64,000 nt of DNA from Anagrus nilaparvatae (GCA_022575985.1 JAKSXM010000007.1:14820501-14884500); one strand, 5' to 3'. Positions 11,053-23,238 are shown, counted from the first letter of the stretch. A program made the numbers and translations. Notes: generated by a model not told the origin, from the sequence alone.

Positions 11053-12318
11053 TTACTCCGCGTTATTGCTTCTATTGTACGGATGATGAAGTCCATTAGA
11101 TTTTTGGTTTATTTTACCACCGCCTTGTCTTTGATTTTTGAATGTCTTTTCACCCTTATTATTGCTGTTAGGCTTGAGATTTTGATCATATTTCGGATTA
11201 TAATCAGGGCTTAATCTGCATTCTAATTTACCTTTGTGATTTCCAATTTTCTTGCAGATGTAGCAAAAATAATGCCTTTTTTCTATTACAGGGCAAACAG
11301 TATCTAAGTGTCCATATCTGGAGAATCTAAAACATTTTTCAATATTATGCTTGTTTTGAAGCTGTTTAGCATTAGCTAGATTTGCTTTGACTTTGGTGTC
11401 GTTTCTGGATTTATTTTCGTTTTCAAATGATTTTTCAGCTTCAAACGATAGTAACGTGTTTTTCAATTCTTTATATCCCATTTCTTTTCGTTCTTTATCG
11501 TTGAGCTTGTATAAGAGATATAAATTGTTTAGATTTTTAACAACGTCTTTAATTGCGTTGTAAAAATATGATCGATTTTCTCCTGTAGTAATGGGATCAG
11601 CACCATCATTTGTTGCTCCATCTCTTAAAATTGATTCAAATTTGATTATGAATTCTACAGCTTCTTCTGTTGAGTGCATTCGTATATTCTGTAAGCGTTG
11701 TCTTATTGCTAAGTTCGAGGTATTTGATTCTATCCTCTTATATTCTTTTAAGAATTCAATAATTTTCTTTGGATCTGTTATATCCGATATTTGGTTGTAA
11801 TAGTAGTTGTGAATTCTATTTATTATTATTTCCCTAACTTTGATGTTTCTTCTCTCTTTTTCTTCATATGGATATGTACATGCTGTAGCAGCAGGATCTA
11901 TCATATCGAATAATTCAAAGGATTTTAATTCTGATTTCAGAAAATCGTACCATAAACTGAAAGACATTTTATTCGTTAGTTTGTATTCTCTATTTATGTC
12001 AATTTTTACTTCGTTTATTTGTTTAATAGTTTCCTGTAGACATTTTAAAGTATTGTTTAATATTATATTATTTAAATTATCCAAGTTCGTGCTTGCATCA
12101 GAATTTAAGCTAGTTGTCTGATCATTACTGACTATTGTATCGTTATTAATCATTGTTGAATTCAAAAATTGATTATTGTTTACTGGTGAACTCTTGCTGT
12201 TATTTCTTAATTCTAAACAGTTGCTTACGATTTTCTGGGCTGCTTCCATAGTCGTGCATAATAAACTTGATATTTCTTTTACAGTTTTCATTTTTGACAT
12301 TTCAAAATAGTCAGTCAC
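11053..12318 (-). CDS. Copia gag (421 aa), open frame
   Basis: The largest open frame in the window. It starts MTDYFEMSKMKTV, has the copia-type gag core (LWYDFLKSELKSFELFDM, then EFIIKFESILRDG), and ends with two zinc knuckle-like motifs. The first is degenerate (CFRFSRYGHLDTVC, the second Cys replaced by Phe). The second is CYICKKIGNHKGKLEC. The C-terminus is rich in Asn, Lys and Gly. Gag would form the virus-like particle. The element is otherwise defective, and the degenerate knuckle suggests decay even though the frame is open. Confidence 0.8.
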   Translation of the reverse strand: MTDYFEMSKMKTVKEISSLLCTTMEAAQKIVSNCLELRNNSKSSPVNNNQFLNSTMINNDTIVSNDQTTSLNSDASTNLDNLNNIILNNTLKCLQETIKQINEVKIDINREYKLTNKMSFSLWYDFLKSELKSFELFDMIDPAATACTYPYEEKERRNIKVREIIINRIHNYYYNQISDITDPKKIIEFLKEYKRIESNTSNLAIRQRLQNIRMHSTEEAVEFIIKFESILRDGATNDGADPITTGENRSYFYNAIKDVVKNLNNLYLLYKLNDKERKEMGYKELKNTLLSFEAEKSFENENKSRNDTKVKANLANAKQLQNKHNIEKCFRFSRYGHLDTVCPVIEKRHYFCYICKKIGNHKGKLECRLSPDYNPKYDQNLKPNSNNKGEKTFKNQRQGGGKINQKSNGLHHPYNRSNNAE

Positions 12319-13133
12319 TTTTTTCTGAGTTTTGTCTGAAAATAATTATTTATTTAATCTGAGTTTTGATATTCTTAACCATTCTTTTTAAATTTCGTTT
12401 AATTTCTGTAATTACTTTCAATGATATGATTTTTATCAGTACTTTATATGTTGTAAATAACTTCTAAACATTTCTATATGTTAAATATTTCAGAATAATT
12501 TTTGTTATAAAATATTTTTTTAAATTAGTTGTATAATTAAAATTCTGCTCTGAGTTTATTAAAATTCTATTCTGAGTTTATAAAAACATATTTATTTTAC
12601 ATATAAATCACTTTCATAAGCAATTTATGTATAATTTTTATTATGATGATAAATTCATATAGTTATATTAATGTATACCTATGTGTGTATATGTTAATAA
12701 ATTATTTAAATCTACTTTGAAAAATGAGAAAAAAAAATTTAATTGAGAAAAAAAAATTAATAGAAATCAATTTTAATTATTTTTTTCGAGTAACATACTC
12801 ACACCAGAAAAGTTAAACTAACTCCGTCAAGCGAGTAACATTTCAAACACGGGTGATTCTTTCTCTATCGTCATTCGACATTCGACAAGACGTGTATTAC
12901 GCCTTTACTACATATATGTGTGTGTATGTATATATTTACATTGTACAATGCGTATTGAATAAAAATTTTTCGCGTCATGCACATTTAAAAAAAAGATCTA
13001 ATCTATTTAAACTAAGTAACAAAGAAATGCTTCTATTTTTGTTTATTTGTTTAGATTAAACATGTGCATTTATAAGTCTACTTTTCCTTTTATATTTAAA
13101 GACTACTTAAAAATTTTTTTAAGTTAATAAAAC

Positions 13134-13155
13134 GCGTGGCTGGTGGCCCTTAACC
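13134..13155 (-). other. Copia primer-binding site
   Basis: Directly inside the 5' LTR, the minus strand reads GGTTAAGGGCCACCAGCCAC. This resembles the complement of the anticodon-half of initiator tRNA-Met (GGTTATGGGCCCAGCACGC), the half-tRNA primer used by Drosophila copia, with a few mismatches. Confidence 0.55.
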
Positions 13156-13432
13156 TGATGGATTAATATAATCCTTAGATTATATTAGAATTAATAACGC
13201 AATATAACAACACTTTATTTAACTTTCTAAATATTTGTTTATTAATAATCTGAGTGAATCTGAGTGAATTCTGAGTCTTATCTTACATTTATATGCATAT
13301 ACGTGTTTCTATAAGTCCCAAAATATACTAACTGATATGACATAAGAAGAGCGGGACGACGTATCGTTCCGATAAATGTATGTATATGATCAGATGGCAG
13401 CATCAATCAATATTCTTGAATATTCTCCAACA
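13156..13432 (-). repeat. Copia 5' LTR
   Basis: 277 bp. On the minus strand it begins TGTTGGAGAATATTC and ends CCATCA, a standard TG...CA LTR, followed by the target duplication ATTTT at 13433-13437. Confidence 0.85.
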
Positions 13433-15230
13433 ATTTTATTGGGTTTTCAGCTAATATAACATTTCCAAGTAATAAATTACCTATATCATCGATTACAATA
13501 TCAGCAAATTTATTTTTTTAGCACATTTTATAATCCCATTCTCTAATATCTTAAAATTGGTTAATATAAAACTTTTTTTTACAATGTGCTCAGTGGCACT
13601 CGAATCGGGTATAAATTCTATCTGATGATTATGAGTAGAACGATTATTAAAAGCCTAGTATTACTGGAATTGTCGAAATCAGCCATTCTTACAGTTTCTG
13701 ACCTACTGCCGCCACTATGATTTCCTCTGTCACGTCATCTATGCTGGCTTCTGTTTGACCCCCTATAGTTTGCTCTGTTGAAACCCTTGTAAGAACCTCT
13801 GTAATGGTCCTTATTGAAGGCTTTGTTTCTTTTAGCTGGAGGCCCAGAGTTTTTGGAATGGAGCCCTTTTTCCGTATTGTCGATTGCCATTATTTAATGG
13901 ACAATTTTCGGCAATATGATCAGCTTCAATGTTGCACTTATAGCAAGACTATCTATTTGGGGAATTTAAAGGAAAATCTCTTTGAAAATGTCCGGCCCTT
14001 TTGCATTCATAGCATCCTTGTCTATTGTTTTTTTTTATACGTAGTGGCCCTAGATGCTGTTGGCTTATTTGTGATTTTTTGACTTTATTGTCCTTAACTT
14101 CTTGATTTCTTCTTCTTTTCTAAACATTTTTACAGCTGTTTCCGTCATGTTTATTTTTGGGACAGCTTCTATTATTGCCCGATGGAAGGCAGAACGCTTC
14201 TCCTATTCCGTTAATTTGACTGAGTCCTCACTCAGTTCATACTCTCTTAAGAGCAGTACAAACTTTTTGCAGAACTCAAGAACTGTTTCGTGAGGCTCCA
14301 TCTTCAAGCTCCATAATTTTTCTCGAATTTCTGTCGGTGTAATGCTGACTTAACCTTTTCTTATTTGTATCAATCTTTCAATCATTTCAATCGGTTCGTT
14401 TTTATCAAACTCCTTCTTATGGTATTCATCATCTAGGTTAATTACTACACCTGTTATTTTTTCTTTCTGCGATTTTTATCCTTTTCTGTAAGGGCTGGTG
14501 GCGCTGGTATATTTTTGTCGATCACATCTAGTAGCTCATAACTAGCTTCTGTTTGTTATTAAGTTTGTTAGCTTCTGTTTTTTACTAGTTCTGTTTATAT
14601 TAAGTCTAACCACAACTAGAAGTTAGACTTCGGCGACAGCTTCTACTGCCTCTGAAATCTAGCCATTTCTTCCAAGGACTTCGTTTGGTCTTGATTATCG
14701 TCTTCTACTTGTTTTTATTCGATAGAAGTTCTCTTAGCTTTTGCTCTTCTGCTTCGTGTAACATTCTATGAGTCTGAGCCATTTGATCCAATACATCTTT
14801 TATCATTGGCAAGCTATTGGCTAGAAATCTTGCATTTTACAGCACTTGTTACAGTCCCTATTCATTTAAGTTTTGCTGATTTGGAAATCCATCAAGTTCA
14901 ACATTTAGATTTTGCTGATTTGGCAAATTAGCATTTTCACCTCTTGGTTTATGATTCATCTGATTAGCATTTCGGGCAATTTGTTGTTGATTCATCTTAT
15001 TAACATTTTGAACTATTTGTTGTTGATTCATCTGATTAAAATTTTTAACAAACTGTTGTTGATTTATCTGATTAACATTTTCAACGAATTTGGCTTTTGC
15101 CTCTGAATTTCTTCTGTATCAGATCTGACAGTTCTCATTCACATCAAAATATATTTCATCTTTAATTTCCCAGCGATTTTTATTAAAATCCTGAGATCTT
15201 CCTCTTTTAATTATATCATTCATTCAATTA
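13433..15230 (-). pseudogene. Older copia element: gag and protease remnant (target of the younger insertion)
   Basis: Minus strand. A gag-like stretch at 14340-14080 (EIREKLWSLKMEPHETVLEF, then AFHRAIIEAVPKINMTETAV), a zinc knuckle CYKCNIEADHIAENC at about 13940-13895, and a protease active-site-like DSSATEHIV at about 13600. Stops and frameshifts break it. Downstream coding continues at 4185-4085 on the other side of the younger copia element. The N-terminal part around 14.9-15.1 kb is Asn/Gln-rich and repetitive. Confidence 0.75.
14930..15085 (-). repeat. 45-bp tandem repeat coding for NQMNQQQ units
   Basis: On the minus strand four in-frame units of about 15 residues follow each other, for example NQMNQQQIVQNVNKM and NQMNQQQ variants. 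The units vary at a few positions, mostly conserving Asn and Gln. It probably belongs to the disordered N-terminus of the older gag. Confidence 0.75.
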
Positions 15231-15370
15231 GAGAATTCTGGGGTTTTAACCCAGCTAAATCTTAGCTCATTCAACTTTTCACAACTCTCATAATTGTCAG
15301 TCAAATATAGATGGCTACAATATATTTAATTTAAAAGGTATACTTACGTCTTATGGGAGGGTTAGCATCC

Positions 15371-16772
15371 TCTGCGTTAACCCATATCCGCGTATCAAGG
15401 GATTTGTTAAATTTTTATACTCCTGGTGTAAGAGCTTTTATGAAAATAGTTATTCTTAGTTGTACTTATTTGGTGTTCCCGTAGAGGCCAATTGGTTTTG
15501 CAAAATGTCCACTTCTTAATCATTAAACATGCATAAAAAAATAGGATACCTTAAACTTTCCTTATATTTATAATTGGTTGCTTTTGCAACTTTTCATCAA
15601 AATGATCGCCCTTTGCAGGCATAGCCAATTTTCATTATATACGCAAAATGAGGAAGGTACCATACGTCCCGTAAGATATCTGCTGTACTAGCCGGTATCG
15701 CACGACCTTCTTTAAAAAAGCGTTTTACTTCTTTATAATGTAATATCGCAAACAGTGGTTCACGATCCAATCTTCGTTCTAAAGATTCTAAGCGAGCAAG
15801 AGTGCTTTGATAATTATTTGTCATCTTTAAATCATCTCGTGCCCATAATAATCTAGTTTTCCAAAAGCCATCGCAATACCGAGTAGTTTTCTTTAATATC
15901 TCTAAAGCACGCTCTTGTAATTTTGATTTACGACTTTGATTGTGCTTACTCCTAAACTTTCTAAAGCGTAATGTTGTTTAATTAATTCATGTATATTTTC
16001 ATCCTCACTGTATCTAAGAGATTCATTTTGATTAATCATCGTTGTAGCTGAAATATTTAAAACAATTTTTTTGGCTGCTTATTTTTAAGTCCGTGGATGA
16101 CACATCCTAAACGGGTAAACGACACAACCGGCTCATTAGGTTCTCCATCACGTAATTTACGAGTTACTATAAGTTCCTACTTGTCTTGACCTAATAATAT
16201 GCGTGTGCTTCCATTTCCAAACGGACTTATAGGCAAATCATTAAAATGATTATAACGCTCTATAATATTTGATGGCAAAGATCGAGGAGGAAAATTAATA
16301 TTTTCTTACATTTACAAGTCATTCAAGGCATAAAATTCTGTATTAAATATGTTGGAAATTAGGCAATTTACCTTTCAAAGGATTTCAACTTTTAATGGTG
16401 TGTCATTTAACCCCCTTACCATTATAGTACTTCGCTCATATTTTAAGCCCAACGATGATACTATTTTGCGGTCAATTAAAAAAACCAATGAACCTTCATA
16501 TAGAAAAGCCAAAATTTTCTTCTGCGTTAACCCATATCCGCATATCAAGGGGTTTGTTAAATTTTTATACTCCTGGTGTAAGAGCTTGCATGAAAATAGT
16601 TATTCTTAGTTGTACTTATTTGGTGTTCCCGTAGGGGCCGATTGGTTTTGATGCAAAAAGTCCACTTCTTAATCCTTAAACACGCATAAAAAAATAAGAA
16701 ACCTAAAACTTTCCTTATATTTATAATTGGTTGCTTTTGCAACTACTCTTCTAAATGACCGCTCTCTGCAGC
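15371..16772 (-). mobile_element. BEL/Pao retrotransposon remnant with direct terminal repeats
   Basis: Direct repeats at 15371-15615 and 16518-16772 share TCTGCGTTAACCCATATCCG and GTTATTCTTAGTTGTACTTA and differ by scattered substitutions. Between them the minus strand carries BEL/Pao pol sequence. The internal part is only about 900 bp, so most of the element (gag, most of RT, RNase H, integrase) is deleted. I read the repeats as LTRs. Their outer edges are approximate. Confidence 0.7.
15597..16300 (-). pseudogene. BEL/Pao pol fragment (protease to start of RT)
   Basis: Minus-strand frames give RFTRLGCVIHG-like sequence (as in the protease region of BEL elements), then HELIKQHYALESLGVS. 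After frameshifts comes MTNNYQSTLARLESLERRLD, then HYKEVKRFFKEGRAIPA and RDVWYLPHFAYI, the characteristic block before the BEL reverse transcriptase. Stops separate the pieces. The last residues run into the direct repeat. Confidence 0.75.
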
Positions 16773-18978
16773 CAAAAATATTGACGCTTCGTCGCCAGTT
16801 TCGGCCAAACCTTAAACCACAGTTTTCTTAAAACAATAGTTCAACTACTTTATGAACAAAACAACAAGAACGAATTTTTAAAGAAATAAAAATGAACGCT
16901 TAAAACAATAAAATTCTTTACGAAATATACAGCACCAAAACCAATCATATACTGAACTAATAACGCGTAAGATATTCTAATTAAGCATGTGTTTTTGATT
17001 CAAAAAAATTCAGTTTTTATTTTATAAGTGTCGTGCCATAAAATTCATTAAAAGAACAAAGATAGAAATATCTACATAATTACGTGTATATTTATATACA
17101 TGTATGTATATTTATTTACACAAAAAAATGCTAAGCCTACAAAACCACAAATTATTAAATTTTAGCGGATAATAATTTTAATAGGGTACCTCCTGAATTT
17201 CATTATTATCATTGTTGTTAGCCATCTGACCTGGGATTTAGAAATATTCTCTATTAGTATATGTTCTGAATTATAATTAAATCTTTTATTTAACTTTTCG
17301 TATTTATCTATATAAAGGAGCGACTATGTCACTACATCATATACCAGATAATTACTTTTATTTTTTATCATAGAGAAATATTTCATGCTTCTAAACCCTG
17401 ACAAACGAACATAGTGATTGCCTTGGTAGAGAAGGAGAAATTGCAGTTTCTTATCATGAATACCACACATGCACACCACTCATCGATACATAATTCTGTG
17501 AGTTACTATATAAATTAATCGATTTTGGGTTGCACACGAACATTTACATTTATTGGTCATTATTGAGATTCTACCAAATTCTATGGTCAATTGGTCAAAG
17601 GATACTGACCACAAGTCTCCTTTGGCCATTGAACCCAGTAAGTATATAATTTTTTCATTGCATTTTATTAAACTTTAAACTTCTAGATATCGTTTGATCA
17701 AAAATTTATCATCTTTCAGATTTTAATCTATCGTATTATTAATCTATATAAATTTAATACCTAGCTGGAACTCCCTCCCAAACCAGTGTGCTAAATCTAA
17801 CTGCATAATTCATCATAGTATACTCACATATATTTGAGTGTAAGAAATGGACAAAGCCTATTTCTTACAATAATATTAAATTTAAAATTTATAATATTAT
17901 TTTTGTAATTATGGATATTTTTTTTTATTTAGTCTTACTTTAAATTGTATTTTCTACTTTATGAAAATCAGATCCATTTTTTTAAATTTTCATCAAAATG
18001 CTACTATTTCTGAATTCCGAAGGTCCACCGTAAAAATTTATTCTAATATAATGGTGCATTTTGGTTCTTTTATAATTTAATTTTTAAAATAAAAAATTGT
18101 ATACATTTTGAAGTTAGTAATAAATAAAACCAACTCCAACTGAGAAAGTTAATAAAAATTCTATTTTTAATCAATGATTTTTAAACTTTATGGATGACAT
18201 ATTTTTTGAAAGGTTATTCAAATAATATCTAATTTGAAAATGCCTAACGTATGTATAATAGTATGATTGATCAAGTAAAAAAGACACACTTGTATCCCAT
18301 TAACAACTGAAAACAATCGTCATTTAAATCTACAAATTCTCTAATAAATAAATTCTCTATAATATTTATATTTAAATGATACAAGAGCAATCAATTACAA
18401 TACAAACTCATTTGTTGTTGATTCTTTTACGTCTGTATTTATAATAAACATCTTTGCTTTGGAAAAGTCGATTTCTCATTTATTCAACAAACTCATTTAT
18501 TATTTTGAGTTGTCCAATAGAAACGTAAATTTACTATCATGATAATGAAATTACTGCGCTGGTAAATTAAAATATCAAAAATTTGAATATCAAAACCTAG
18601 AGATCAGTTTACTTAAATTTTTGGGAACTTAAAAAAAATTTCATACTCGTTTTTGTAATATTCATTATTATAAAAATATTTTTGTAATAAACACTTAAAC
18701 AACATATTAATTTGAAGTTTGTAAAAATTTAACTGTAATTTACTTTTAGAGTAAAATAAAGACTTGAAAAGTATCGAATTTTTTTTTAATTTAAATTTCC
18801 TTAGATTATCTTATTTCATCTTTCCAGCAGACTTGATATAAATATGATAAGAAACGAAATTCTTGAAATGATCAAATATCTCCAGATCGATCTTTCTTAC
18901 CCAAGTAGGGGGGATTTGTACACCGAAAAAAAGCGGAAAATCAAAAAATATTAATGAAAAACAAAATATTAAAAGATG
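16773..18978. other. Intronic sequence without recognisable genes
   Basis: AT-rich. A stretch at 17930-18040 resembles, inverted, 3960-4085 (shared text CTGAATTCCGAA), marking an unclassified dispersed repeat. A short segment near 17300-17650 has less biased composition. No protein or RNA gene is recognised. Confidence 0.4.
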
Positions 18979-19852
18979 CATACACACAAAAAAATCCCGT
19001 GCGGCGTCAGCCCGAAGCTGGGTTACTGCTCCACAGATTACAATGCTTTTGTTGCATGTGATTTCAGACCTCGTGAACCTTCGTGCCGTAAGAAAAATGC
19101 ACGGTTTCCGGGCTGCCTGAGCCCGGAATATTAAAAAAGTAATGCGCATGATCATACGAGAGCACGATAGTATACGTACCGTGCGCCCGGCACGCACGTT
19201 GTAATAATATTTATTTGTTGGTGTATATTATGTACTATTTTTTTTATTTGCAATTATAGATAATGGAGTAAATAATGAGTTCCATCGTGATAATGAGATA
19301 TATTGTTTAGATTAATAAAAGATTCAATGCAATAGAATAGATTTTTGAACCTATATTCACGAGTAAAAAAATAGTATTTAGATTTTTTTAATGAAAATTT
19401 TATGTGTCTTTTAAATAATAATTTACAGGATGGTAATTTATCTGAATTGCTATACCCGTTTCAAAAATGTATTTATATTTTACATATACAATTTACCTTT
19501 TTAATAAATTGCATACATATATATAATATTATACATGTATTATATTTCTTTTTTAGGTTATACGCGCTCGTTTTGTAATTTAAATTAAATTAAATAAGAC
19601 TTTTTATCAATTTTTTGTCAATTTTAAATGCAGTGTAATATAAAAATATTAATTAATAGCGCGCACTATAAAAATCAATATAATTTGACTCTATAACATT
19701 ACCGTCATTTTACACGAATTAACTCGATATTATTTTCTGAATTTTTCTGGGCGTCAGCAGCCCGGAAATAATTGAGGAGCTGCACGATAATATTGGTAGT
19801 ATACATCACAGGGGCTCGGGCTCAAGGAATACAGGATTTTTTTGTGTGTATG
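18979..19852. mobile_element. Non-autonomous element with CATACACACAAAAAAATCC ends
   Basis: The left end CATACACACAAAAAAATCC and right end GGATTTTTTTGTGTGTATG are inverted repeats 874 bp apart. GC-richer subterminal segments (GGCGTCAGCCCG and GGGCTCGGGCTC; also GCGTCAGCAGCCCGG near 19750) lie just inside. A minus-strand open frame at 18811-19197 crosses the left end and has no domain, so I do not call it. Confidence 0.55.
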
Positions 19853-20192
19853 TTAACATTGTAAGAATATTAATAAAAAAATTTTATTTTATTTTTTTTT
19901 CTATAAATTTTAGCTAACTTTAATAGAAACAACTTAATGTTCAAAAATTACATTATCATTCTCAAGGAATTTCACGTTCAGAAAAGTAAATGCCTACGAA
20001 ATTAAGGGCAGATGAAAATATGTAGTTTTTAAAATGTATGTTAAAAATTCACTTTGTTGCATCTTACTAACAGGTTTTATAAAAGTTATTTGTTTCTAAA
20101 GTAATTGTGTGCTGTCAATTTTAACCATAAATAAATCTTTTCACAATTATTCATAGCTGAATCAATGCTTATTAATAAATTTTTCTTTCTAG

Positions 20193-20389
20193 GTAAAAGT
20201 TATTTGATATATTGCTGTTTCATCTGTGGAAGACCATACGCCAGCAAAGGTACTTTATCTCGGCATTTAAAATTCGAATGCAGAAAACCACCAAAGCACA
20301 TTTGTCAAGTTTGCAGAAAAGGTTTTAAACAAAAATCAAATTATACGCGTCACGTTATAAAAGTCCATGGGGCTAAAGACTTGGTTTAA
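20193..20389 (+). CDS. lola-like: lola-type alternative terminal exon, C2HC + C2H2 fingers
   Basis: The acceptor TTTTTCTTTCTAG ends at 20192. The exon starts GT, completing GGT (Gly) in the locus phase. Finger 1 is CFICGRPYASKGTLSRHLKF then EC (C2HC). Finger 2 is CQVCRKGFKQKSNYTRHVIK then VH. The tail is short (GAKDLV) before TAA 20387-20389. Only 65 codons long, with basic residues in the predicted recognition helices. It is the first intact exon after the 16-kb transposon block, so splicing to it must skip that block. Confidence 0.85.
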
Positions 20390-20549
20390 ATAAAAAGACA
20401 AATTTTAAAATATAAAATTATTTTACATCATTTATTTACTTATAACTTTCCTGTAAAAAATTACAAGATACTCTATTAGTTAAAAACATCTATTTGGTAA
20501 GAATCTTGTGAATACTGGTTGGCCAAAAAATATCTTGATTCTTTATCAG

Positions 20550-20844
20550 TGGCAGTGGGAGTGGGGATTTAAATAGAGTTCTTTATAATAAGAGGAATTT
20601 GAACAGGGAAGAAAGCAATCAAAACCGTTATCCATGTGATAAATGTCAGAAAGTTTATAATAGATTAAGTAACTTGTAGCAACACATTAAAACCGGTTGT
20701 TATCAAAAACCAAGATACGCTTGTCATTATTGTAATTACATAACCAAAAGAAAATACGAAGTTTTTGCGCATGTTCGTAACATACATCCAGAATATGAAG
20801 TTCTATGTAGAGATTTAGAAAATCCATGCTATTGTAGTACCTAG
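20550..20844 (+). pseudogene. lola-type exon with one in-frame stop
   Basis: Two finger frames are well preserved: CDKCQKVYNRLSN then L-stop-QHIKTGC, and CHYCNYITKRKYEVFAHVRN then IH, with tail PEYEVLCRDLENP and terminal TAG 20842-20844. The single internal stop (TAG 20677-20679) lies in the recognition helix of finger 1. The nearest acceptor (TTTATCAG, ends 20549) puts the fingers out of the locus phase, so the exon start is also damaged. A recent loss of an otherwise good exon is the simplest reading. Confidence 0.7.
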
Positions 20845-21750
20845 ATAGCTTGTACTTTGTAAATAAATGTATTTTGCGTGATTTATCGCTGTATTCAATG
20901 CCAAAAAGAGGTTTTTTTTGTTGTCAGAAAAGAAATTCTTTCCTGATGCCAAAAAGTGTGCCTAATTGCATTCCACTGGTGAGATACTTTTATAATACTC
21001 AAACCTAATATGCCTTCAGAATTTTTACCAATTAATTCTAAATTAAAAAGAATTAAACCTAAAAAAGAGTAAACAATTGTAAAAAAAAGTTAGTATTAAC
21101 TAATGCATTATTCCTATTATTGAATTTTTCCCAATACATTTTTTTACTTCCTAATTAGCAGTTTTCAACCATAAAATATCTCTTTTAGCTAGATCCTGCA
21201 ATTACATCGAATTTCAAAATGTGTTGCGTGGGAACACCAAGTAACGGAGAGAGCAAGCTTAATGAATTATTTCAAGTCTTGGATCGACGTTTTTACCAGA
21301 TTTTTTATCGCAAATAGTACTTTCCAAAAATCCAAGACCTAAAATAAGTCATTGAGACAAAAATTTTAGAAAAAAAATTTTACTTTGGTGAGTTAATCTG
21401 GACCTGAACATGTGTTATAAACTATAAAGTAATGTAATTTTGCATGTAATAGTTAGAAGCCGCACTTTACTTTTGAATTAGAAAATTTCGATTTAGATTC
21501 AATACAAAAAAAAATTTTTCTATGTAATTATTTATTAAATTGTAATACTAGGTCTAAGAAACCAGTTTTTTTTATATATTAAATAGATACAAACTTTTGA
21601 TGCTTTTTTTCATTAAGCTTACAAATATGAATTGCAACTTACTGTTTTGTTAGAAAAATCTATCTGCACTTATTGTACTTAAAACAAAATAAATAATTTT
21701 TAGTAAATTTTAATTTATATTTCTAATTATAATAATTTTTTTATTTCTAG

Positions 21751-22055
21751 GTTGGTACCGATCTTACGAAATGACCCAACTATCAATAAATAGAAACCGA
21801 TTCGAGAGACTGAGAGCCGAAGGACACAACATTTATCCATGTCCAAATTGTCCAAGCGTTTTTAACAGGATAAATAATTTAAATCAACATTTAAGAGTCA
21901 ACTGTGGTAAAAAACCAAGGAAGGCTTGTCCATATTGCAAGTATCTTGCAAAAAGGAAATACAATGTTTTTGAACACGTTAAGAAACATCATCCTCAAAA
22001 TAAAATATATTGCTTGGATTTAGATAATTTAAAGACTAAAATCACTCCTCGTTAA
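21751..22055 (+). CDS. lola-like: lola-type alternative terminal exon, C2HC + C2H2 fingers
   Basis: The acceptor TTTTTTATTTCTAG ends at 21750. The exon starts GT-TGG, Gly by phase. Finger 1 is CPNCPSVFNRINNLNQHLRV then NC. Finger 2 is CPYCKYLAKRKYNVFEHVKK then HH. The tail IYCLDLDNLKTKITPR resembles the tails of the exons at 1-174 and 516-856, so these three appear to be closer relatives within the array. The stop is TAA 22053-22055. The frame is intact and there are about 24 residues before the first finger. Confidence 0.86.
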
Positions 22056-22139
22056 TATTAGAATTTTTATTTAATGTATTTTATTTAATATATTTTATTA
22101 TTTACGATGACTGGATTATTTTGAAATAATTTTATTTAA

Positions 22140-22401
22140 CCCTTGCGGGGCGGAAGTTTTTTCAGTTTTTTCTTCATTATTTTCTTATAAGTATAATTTT
22201 TTAATGCATATAATTTTTGAATCATATGCAACCCAAATTTAATAAAATTATTAATGTTTTAATATTAATTTGAATTGTTTTCATATATTGACAAGTACTG
22301 GATCTACCCAGTACTTGAAATAAATTGAATACCATTCATGATAATTAATGTTTTAACTTTGTATTTTCAAAAAAACTAGTGCAACGTATGTCCCTAAAGG
22401 G
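22140..22401. mobile_element. piggyBac-like MITE (TTAA target)
   Basis: The ends CCCTTGCGGGGCGGA and TCCCTAAAGGG are flanked by TTAA on the left (22136-22139) and TTAG on the right. It contains an internal inverted pair AAGTACTGG/CCAGTACTT. This is the pattern of piggyBac-superfamily non-autonomous elements. The right target copy has one mismatch. Confidence 0.55.
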
Positions 22402-23238
22402 TTAGTAATTTTTTCTCTAATACAATTATTTATTAAAATTAATTAGTTGACAATTAAATTATTTAGCTTTTGATTAATTTTTAAAGCTATTCTAGTTTTT
22501 TCCCGCAAGAATACTTAACCCGTTCAATTTCCAATGCCTTTTAGATAAAATATTGCTAAGTTAAATTTTCAGTCAAAAATCAGGCTTAAATTTTCTTAGC
22601 TAAAAAAATATCTTATTAAAAGCAAAAGAAAAAAAGGGTTCTGAATTCTAGTATTAAATAACTTGAGAGCGGTTCAAATATGTAAATTATTTTTTTAACC
22701 TTGATTTAAATTCAAGTAGTATAGAGTCTTGCAAACAAAAGAATTAAATTAAAAAATATATTTTACGTTTAGTTTTTAACTTGAAATTACGAACAAAATG
22801 TTGTTCGAAATTTTAGTACCAAATTGTAAGAATTAAATTCCAAAAAAATTAAACACTGTCGGGTTCTACTTCACTTACTTCGTTATAATTTTCAATTAAA
22901 TGTAATGGGTTTGTTAATTACCACAAATACCCATTCTAAAAGAAACTATAATACTCTAAAATCACTTATGTATGTGATGAAACCAATCAGTAAAATTTTA
23001 AAGTAAAAATAAATCAACAATAAATTATATGAAGTTGGTTAAGAAATAAATTATTAATCTGATTTATTGTTAAAAATATGTATAGTTTGAGTCAAATTGT
23101 GTAAAAAATAAATTTGAAAAATACAAAATGTTTTATGATTTATCCCCAAACCTTGAATTAATTAAATTTCACTATAAAATTAAATCAACACTTTAATTTA
23201 CAAATATAAAACTAATTTATAGTAAAGTTTTGTTTTAG

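Larger units (their letters stand above)
4186..13432 (-). mobile_element. Ty1/copia LTR retrotransposon, degenerate, with nested gypsy insertion
   Basis: Two direct LTRs (4186-4476 and 13156-13432) flank minus-strand gag, gag-pre-integrase, integrase and RNase H segments. A 5-bp target duplication ATTTT lies at 4181-4185 and 13433-13437. The primer-binding site resembles the anticodon half of initiator tRNA-Met, as in Drosophila copia. A purine-rich tract abuts the 3' LTR. The element is defective: a gypsy fragment (7669-10158) splits pol between the gag-pre-integrase and integrase core domains, a second gag segment sits inside pol, the reverse transcriptase is largely missing, and stops and frameshifts are scattered. 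It lies in an intron of the lola-like gene, in antisense orientation, and is nested in an older copia copy. Confidence 0.88.

Noticed and set aside
18811..19197. 128-codon minus-strand open frame
   Set aside because: It crosses the end of a terminal-inverted-repeat element, has no domain, and its composition follows the GC-rich ends of the element.
20677..20679. In-frame TAG as a readthrough or edited codon
   Set aside because: The exon start is also out of phase, so decay is a simpler explanation than recoding.
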